A stretch of DNA of 64,000 nucleotides from contig NZ_LNTU01000023.1 in the NCBI RefSeq assembly GCF_001558695.1, positions 62,001 to 126,000 on the forward strand, given 5' to 3'. The stretch comes from Paramesorhizobium deserti (GTDB lineage: Bacteria > Pseudomonadota > Alphaproteobacteria > Rhizobiales > Rhizobiaceae). A model generated the notes under the pieces. The model did no database searches, had not been told where the DNA came from, and saw only the letters and a list, made by a program, of their open reading frames with translations. Shown in pieces: positions 59,734 through 64,000 of this stretch (position 1 is its first letter; each line of letters opens with the position of its first letter). Both the position numbers and the translations under genes were made by a program.

Positions 59734-62274
59734 TCAATTGACGAGCCGGGGGAAGCCATGGATCAGCATCAGGCCGAACAGGGATTGCGCGGCTGTGTAG
59801 TAATAGAGCAGCCGCATGTTATCGAAGGTAACGCGCCGCTCCCGGTCAAGTTTTCCGGCGACATATCGTGCGATGGTGTATCCGCCGAAGATGACCAATG
59901 TGAACACCATCTGTCCAAACAGCGCGGCCGCCATATAGACCATGGCGCCATAGGAATTGGCGGTGGGTGCCAGGCCTGTTCGCAAATGGCCTGCGAGTTC
60001 GACGCCCAGCGATCCGACGAGGCAGGCCACGGCGAGAAAAATCGCGACGGGCACCGCTACCCGCCCTTTCCCGGGCTGCGGAAGCAGACGATCGGCAAGG
60101 AAGATCAGCGCCGAACCCGCCAATAGAAGAAGCGCTGACGCTGCCGGCCATGGCAATCCAGGGAGCGCGGGTGAGCCGGTAGGTGACCACACCTCCGGTG
60201 ATACGGTCCACAGGAAAAGATAGGAAAAGACATAGGAGAGATAGAGCGAGCCTGCGACGAACATCAGCACGACCATTGCCCACCAGGAATGCGACGTCGG
60301 GCCGGACATGTAGGTGGGCAGGCTGATGCCGCCGCCGATATCGACCGGCCCCCTGGACGGCCCGTGATCGAGGGGCCATGTCCAGACGAGGCAGAAGGCG
60401 ATGGCAAGCACACCGCAGACGAGGGCGATCGTAACGAATTTGACGGTCAGAAGCAGGAAGAAGGCGGCCGTGAAGATCGCCGCCAGAAAGGGTGACCATG
60501 CCGAACCCGGCATCCGGATCACATATTGCGGTTTTGCGTCGATCGGAGACGTGACGATCGTCTCGCGTCCGCCGGTCGGCGCGTTCGGCAGATAATAGCG
60601 TCCCTCCCGCACATCATCGGCGAGGTTCGGCTGGTCCCAAATCGGCTCGCGGCTGGTGACCAGCGGAATACTGCGCGTCGAATAGACATCATTCGGCAGC
60701 CATTCGAGCGTCCCTGCCTGCCATGGGTTCTCAGGACCGCCCCGGCCGGGGCGGAAGCGCCGGATCAGGTCGATGACGAACAGCAGCACGCCTGCGCCGA
60801 GGATATAGGAGCCGATCGTCGAGATCATATTCAGCGTGTCCCAGCCGAGTTCCCCCGGATAGGTCCAGACGCGTCTCGGCATGCCGAGGAGCCCTGTCAG
60901 GTGCATGGGAAAAAAGGCGATGTTGAAGCCTGCGAACATCAGCCAGAACACCCATCGTCCAAGGCGCTCCGACAGCATGTTCCTGCTCGCCATCGGCATC
61001 CAGTAATAGAAGGTGGCAAATAGCGGGAACACCATTCCACCGACCAGCACATAGTGGAAATGGGCGACGACAAAATAGGTGTCGTGAACCTGGAAATCGA
61101 ACGGCACCATGGCGACCATCACGCCGGTGAGGCCGCCAATGGTGAAGATGAACAGGAATCCCAGAATGAACAGCGATGGCGTCGTGATGCGGAATTTCTC
61201 GCGGCTGGCGGCGATGGTGGCGATCCAGGAGAAGACCTGGATGCCGGAGGGAATGGCGACCGCCATGCTCGCTGCGGAAAAGAAGGCGAGGCTCAGCGCG
61301 GGAATGCCTGTCGTGAACATGTGGTGCACCCACAGGCCGAAGGAGAAAAAGCCGGTGGCGATCAGGGCTATGACGATCAGGCGATAGCCGACGAGCGGGG
61401 TACGCGCCATGGTCGGCACCATCATCGAGACCAGGCCGGCGGCCGGCAGGAAGATGATATAGACTTCCGGGTGGCCGAAGAACCAGAAGAGGTGCTGCCA
61501 GAGAAGGGAATCGCCTCCCTTGGCCGCGGTGAAGAAGGGCCAGCCGAAGGAGCGTTCGATTTCCAGCATCATGGTCGCGAGGATGACCGCCGGGAAGGCG
61601 AACATGATCATGCTGGCGAAGATCAGCATCGACCAGGCGAAGATCGGCATTTTCGCAAGCGTCATGCCGGGTGGGCGGGTGCGCAGCGCGCCGACAACGA
61701 TCTCGACCGCGCCGGCGATCGCCGATATCTCGATGAAGCCGATGCCAAGCAGCCAGAAATCGGCGTTATCGCCGGGGGAATATTCCTTCAGCGTCAGCGG
61801 CGGATACATGAACCAGCCGCCGGCGGGCGCCAGATCGTAGAGGATCGTCGAGAAGAAGACGAGGCCGCCGATCACATAGGCCCAGATGGCGAATGCGCTG
61901 AGTCGGGGAAAGGGGAGATCGCGTGCGGCCAGCATCTGCGGCAGCAGCATGACGCCGAGCGCCTCGACAGCGGGCACGGCGAAAAGGAACATCATCGTCG
62001 TGCCGTGGACCGTGAACATCTGATTATAGAGTTCCTGGCCTATGAAATCGTTGTCGCTTGTTGCAAGCTGCGTCCGCATGAGAAGCGCCAGAACGCCGGC
62101 CATCAGGAAGAACAGGAAGGCGATGCCGATATAGAGGAGGCCGATCTCGGTGTTGTTCACCGTCGTCACGATGCGCCATCCACGTGGTGTCGCCCATACA
62201 CGCTCGAGCTCTTCGAGCTCGCCCTCAGGGCGGGGCGTCTGGTTCGGCAGGTCGAGGCGTCTTTCGTTTTCCAT
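59734..62274 (-). CDS. Cytochrome c oxidase, fused subunits I and III
   Basis: An 846-residue fusion. Residues about 30-560 are subunit I: His90 (VHGTTMMF, haem ligand), His268-Pro-Glu270-Val-Tyr272 (FWFFGHPEVYIIF; CuB, the A1-type Glu and the cross-linked Tyr), His317-His318 (VHHMF) and HFHYVLVGG (haem ligands). Where canonical A-type oxidases have the K-channel Lys (GIKVFSW), this protein has Gln345 (PSGIQVFSWIATI). Residues about 600-846 are the subunit III helix bundle. It should reduce O2 in the inner membrane. It lies 6 bases after the exchanger gene. Confidence 0.93.
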   Translation of the reverse strand: MENERRLDLPNQTPRPEGELEELERVWATPRGWRIVTTVNNTEIGLLYIGIAFLFFLMAGVLALLMRTQLATSDNDFIGQELYNQMFTVHGTTMMFLFAVPAVEALGVMLLPQMLAARDLPFPRLSAFAIWAYVIGGLVFFSTILYDLAPAGGWFMYPPLTLKEYSPGDNADFWLLGIGFIEISAIAGAVEIVVGALRTRPPGMTLAKMPIFAWSMLIFASMIMFAFPAVILATMMLEIERSFGWPFFTAAKGGDSLLWQHLFWFFGHPEVYIIFLPAAGLVSMMVPTMARTPLVGYRLIVIALIATGFFSFGLWVHHMFTTGIPALSLAFFSAASMAVAIPSGIQVFSWIATIAASREKFRITTPSLFILGFLFIFTIGGLTGVMVAMVPFDFQVHDTYFVVAHFHYVLVGGMVFPLFATFYYWMPMASRNMLSERLGRWVFWLMFAGFNIAFFPMHLTGLLGMPRRVWTYPGELGWDTLNMISTIGSYILGAGVLLFVIDLIRRFRPGRGGPENPWQAGTLEWLPNDVYSTRSIPLVTSREPIWDQPNLADDVREGRYYLPNAPTGGRETIVTSPIDAKPQYVIRMPGSAWSPFLAAIFTAAFFLLLTVKFVTIALVCGVLAIAFCLVWTWPLDHGPSRGPVDIGGGISLPTYMSGPTSHSWWAMVVLMFVAGSLYLSYVFSYLFLWTVSPEVWSPTGSPALPGLPWPAASALLLLAGSALIFLADRLLPQPGKGRVAVPVAIFLAVACLVGSLGVELAGHLRTGLAPTANSYGAMVYMAAALFGQMVFTLVIFGGYTIARYVAGKLDRERRVTFDNMRLLYYYTAAQSLFGLMLIHGFPRLVN

Positions 62275-62280
62275 TACCGT

Positions 62281-63339
62281 TCACCGCAATTGATAGAGCA
62301 GGACAAGGCCGCCGAGATAGACGATGGTGACAATCGCTGAATCGAGCCCGATGCGGGCGATGGTGGTGTCGCGGCGCTCGGCGAGCCCGCCGAGGAAAAG
62401 GGCCGTGACAATGATGCCGAGCAGGGCGCCGAAAATCGAGAAGCTGCCGACGGTGTTGAGGACCGGCTGGCCGGAGGAGGCCGCATCGATGACGAAAACC
62501 AGCCCTACATTGATGAGATTGGTGCCCAATATGTCGGAGATCGCCAGGGTGAACAGGCCGCGTCGGGCTGCCGTCAGTGCCGTGCTCAGCTCGGGAAGCG
62601 AGGTGGAGATGGCGACAAGGACAAACCCGACAAAGCTCGCCCCCAGTCCGGTCTGTCGGGCTATCGCATCGCCCGTCTGTGACAGGAGATAACCCGCCAC
62701 GAGGATGACCAGGGCAAGCGCGGTCGTGCGCCAGATGAGGCCGGAAAGAGAGAGATCTTCCGCACCGTCTTCGCTTTCTTTCGCTTGCCCTTCTTCAAGG
62801 AGATGCTGTTCGACCTTGCCTTTACGTGCGGCGAGCCACGGCCGACGATCCTGTTCGCGCGACAATAGCCAAATGCTGGCGATGTAGAGACCGAGACATC
62901 CCCAGGCCCAAAGACCTATTCCGAAAAATCCGACATCGTTGACCACCATGCCGGCGGCGACGAAGGCGAGAAGGATGATGTTCAATACGCCCTGCAACAT
63001 CACGCGCGGCTCGGGAACGACCGCCGTCAGTGCCCGGTGGCCGATCGTGAAATCGACGAGCGCCAGAACCGTGACCTGCATTGCTATGCTGCCGAAGAGA
63101 TTGTTGATGGCCAGACTCGAATTGCCGCTGAGCGATGCGGTGAGGGTGACGCCGATCTCCGGCAGCGAGGTGACGCCGGCGAGCAGGATCATGCCGATGG
63201 CAGCATGGCCGATCCCTGTTTTTCTGCTGATGGTCTCGGCATGGCCGGTGATTCTGACACCGGCAAACCAGACGCTTGCTGCCGCGCCGGCAAAGATTGC
63301 GATGTTGAGCCAGAGACTGATGCTGGTGAAATCAGGCAT
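62281..63339 (-). CDS. Sodium/calcium exchanger family protein (CaCA)
   Basis: A 352-residue cation antiporter with two homologous halves of about five helices. The ion-binding alpha repeats are GVTSLPEIGVTLTASLSGNS with INNLFGS, and VAISTSLPELSTALTAARRG with ISDILGTNLINV; the acidic and polar residues are intact. A charged cytoplasmic loop (EEGQAKESEDGAEDL) joins the halves. ATG 63339 is chosen; it begins 5 bases after the subunit II stop and ends 6 bases before subunit I+III, so it is embedded in the oxidase operon. Which ion it moves (Ca2+, Na+, K+ or H+) cannot be told. Confidence 0.9.
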   Translation of the reverse strand: MPDFTSISLWLNIAIFAGAAASVWFAGVRITGHAETISRKTGIGHAAIGMILLAGVTSLPEIGVTLTASLSGNSSLAINNLFGSIAMQVTVLALVDFTIGHRALTAVVPEPRVMLQGVLNIILLAFVAAGMVVNDVGFFGIGLWAWGCLGLYIASIWLLSREQDRRPWLAARKGKVEQHLLEEGQAKESEDGAEDLSLSGLIWRTTALALVILVAGYLLSQTGDAIARQTGLGASFVGFVLVAISTSLPELSTALTAARRGLFTLAISDILGTNLINVGLVFVIDAASSGQPVLNTVGSFSIFGALLGIIVTALFLGGLAERRDTTIARIGLDSAIVTIVYLGGLVLLYQLR

Positions 63340-63344
63340 GGCGG

Positions 63345-64000
63345 TCACCGCAAGTGCGCGAGATAGGACGAGAGGCTGGCCAGCTCCTCGTCGGTGAAGA
63401 TGCGGTAGGCCGGCATCAAATTTTCCGGCTTGATGTGCTGGCCGTCGCGGATCCAGCGGGCGAAGGCATCCGCATTGTTGGGCAATGTGGCGGCGGCGAG
63501 CGAATGCCTGCTGCCGACATGGGTCAGGTCGGGGCCGATGGTGCCGTTTGCGGTAGTGCCCCGTACTGTGTGGCAGGCACCACAACCGCTCGCCAGAAAG
63601 AGCTCGCGTCCTCTAGTCTCCGGGTTTCCCATCGGTTCCTTCGCCTGTTTCGCTTCATTGGCGAGCCAGGCTGAGAAATCTTCTTCGGGCATTGCGATGA
63701 CGAAGAACGACATCAGCGCGTGGGGACCACCGCAATATTCCGCGCATTGTCCCCGGCTGACGCCAGGCTGGTGGACATTAAGGGTCAGCGTGTTGACGCG
63801 TCCGGGGATCATGTCGAGTTTTCCCGCGAGCTTCGGCACCCAGAAGGAGTGGATCACATCCGCCGAGGTGAGATCGATCCGGACAGGCCGGCCTACGGGA
63901 AGGCGCAACTCGTTGGCGTTTTCCACGCGGTGGCCGTTTTCATCGTGGTAGATGACGCGCCACCACCAGCGTTCGCCAACGACCGATATGCGCAAGCTGC
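63345..64000 (-). CDS. Cytochrome c oxidase subunit II with C-terminal c-type haem, 5' truncated
   Basis: The frame is open at the window's right end, so the N-terminal membrane helices are outside. Visible are WWWRVIYHDE, the SADVIHSFWVPKLAGKLDMI segment (first CuA His), the CuA loop GQCAEYCGGPHALMSF with both Cys, His and Met, and then a fused cytochrome c domain with CGACH (haem attachment) and the distal Met in ENLMPAYR. This caa3-type layout accepts electrons through its own haem. It heads the visible part of the operon. Confidence 0.94.
   Translation of the reverse strand, partial: SLRISVVGERWWWRVIYHDENGHRVENANELRLPVGRPVRIDLTSADVIHSFWVPKLAGKLDMIPGRVNTLTLNVHQPGVSRGQCAEYCGGPHALMSFFVIAMPEEDFSAWLANEAKQAKEPMGNPETRGRELFLASGCGACHTVRGTTANGTIGPDLTHVGSRHSLAAATLPNNADAFARWIRDGQHIKPENLMPAYRIFTDEELASLSSYLAHLR

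Noticed and set aside
61054-62340. Long plus-strand frame opposite the oxidase gene
   Set aside because: Glu/Arg/Gly-rich antisense translation of membrane helices; no start signal and no family.

Overview
The window reads as chromosomal DNA of an alphaproteobacterium of the order Hyphomicrobiales, most like the Brucella/Ochrobactrum group. This is inference from gene content and order; no search was run. The left end carries a block typical of that order: murA, a DUF2948 gene, hisD, a UPF0262 gene, a small tyrosine phosphatase, infA, maf, yacG and tRNA-Phe. A urease operon ending in a urea transporter (ureABCEFGDT) is the arrangement known from the second urease cluster of Brucella. The genes for dTDP-L-rhamnose suit an Ochrobactrum-like surface polysaccharide better than the N-formylperosamine O-chain of classical Brucella.

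Layout. 1-7.8 kb: housekeeping genes, two convergent Gfo/Idh-type oxidoreductases and tRNA-Phe. 7.8-14.4 kb: a patchwork accessory stretch downstream of the tRNA, holding small proteins, apparently cut genes, an AT-rich MBOAT/AlgX-like acetylation pair, a VapC remnant, an XRE regulator and a frameshifted gene. 14.6-22.5 kb: a DUF992 protein, then the urease operon on the minus strand led by a HupE/UreJ-type protein. 22.9-39.8 kb: a surface-polysaccharide locus with an acyltransferase, a Wzm/Wzt-type exporter, a methyltransferase, four glycosyltransferases, an unusual sulfotransferase/coiled-coil protein and rfbABCD order A-C-B-D. 40.4-48.7 kb: mostly envelope and hypothetical genes, including an M50 protease with CBS domains, a secreted HExxH protein, a duplicated Val/Arg-rich secreted protein, an AHSA1/ArsR pair, a DUF2269/SDR pair and a PEBP protein. 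49.3-56.6 kb: a LacI-controlled sugar module with an oxidoreductase, an isomerase and a complete ABC importer. 56.8-59.3 kb: a cobalamin riboswitch, a 29-codon ORF and an importer lacking an adjacent ATPase. 59.3-64 kb: an alternative cytochrome oxidase operon on the minus strand, with fused subunits I+III, a subunit II carrying a c-type haem, and a cation exchanger between them.

How the genes work together. The polysaccharide locus makes dTDP-rhamnose, assembles a glycan with several two-domain glycosyltransferases, may sulfate, methylate and acylate it, and exports it through a two-component ABC transporter. The sugar module has a palindromic LacI-type operator between the divergent regulator and the catabolic/import genes.

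The observations I consider least explained by known annotation are these. First, two unannotated 37-residue membrane proteins about 5 kb apart are clear paralogues, and each has the same GTTGACTTT motif at exactly the same distance upstream. Second, two G-rich-loop hairpins lie upstream of those genes. Third, a module of the form FD..WYL...PDV...G.DP..HY is shared between a glycosyltransferase and a sulfotransferase/coiled-coil fusion. Fourth, a cation exchanger sits inside the oxidase operon, whose subunit I has Gln where the K-channel Lys is expected. No CRISPR array, rRNA, complete insertion sequence or integrase gene was seen.
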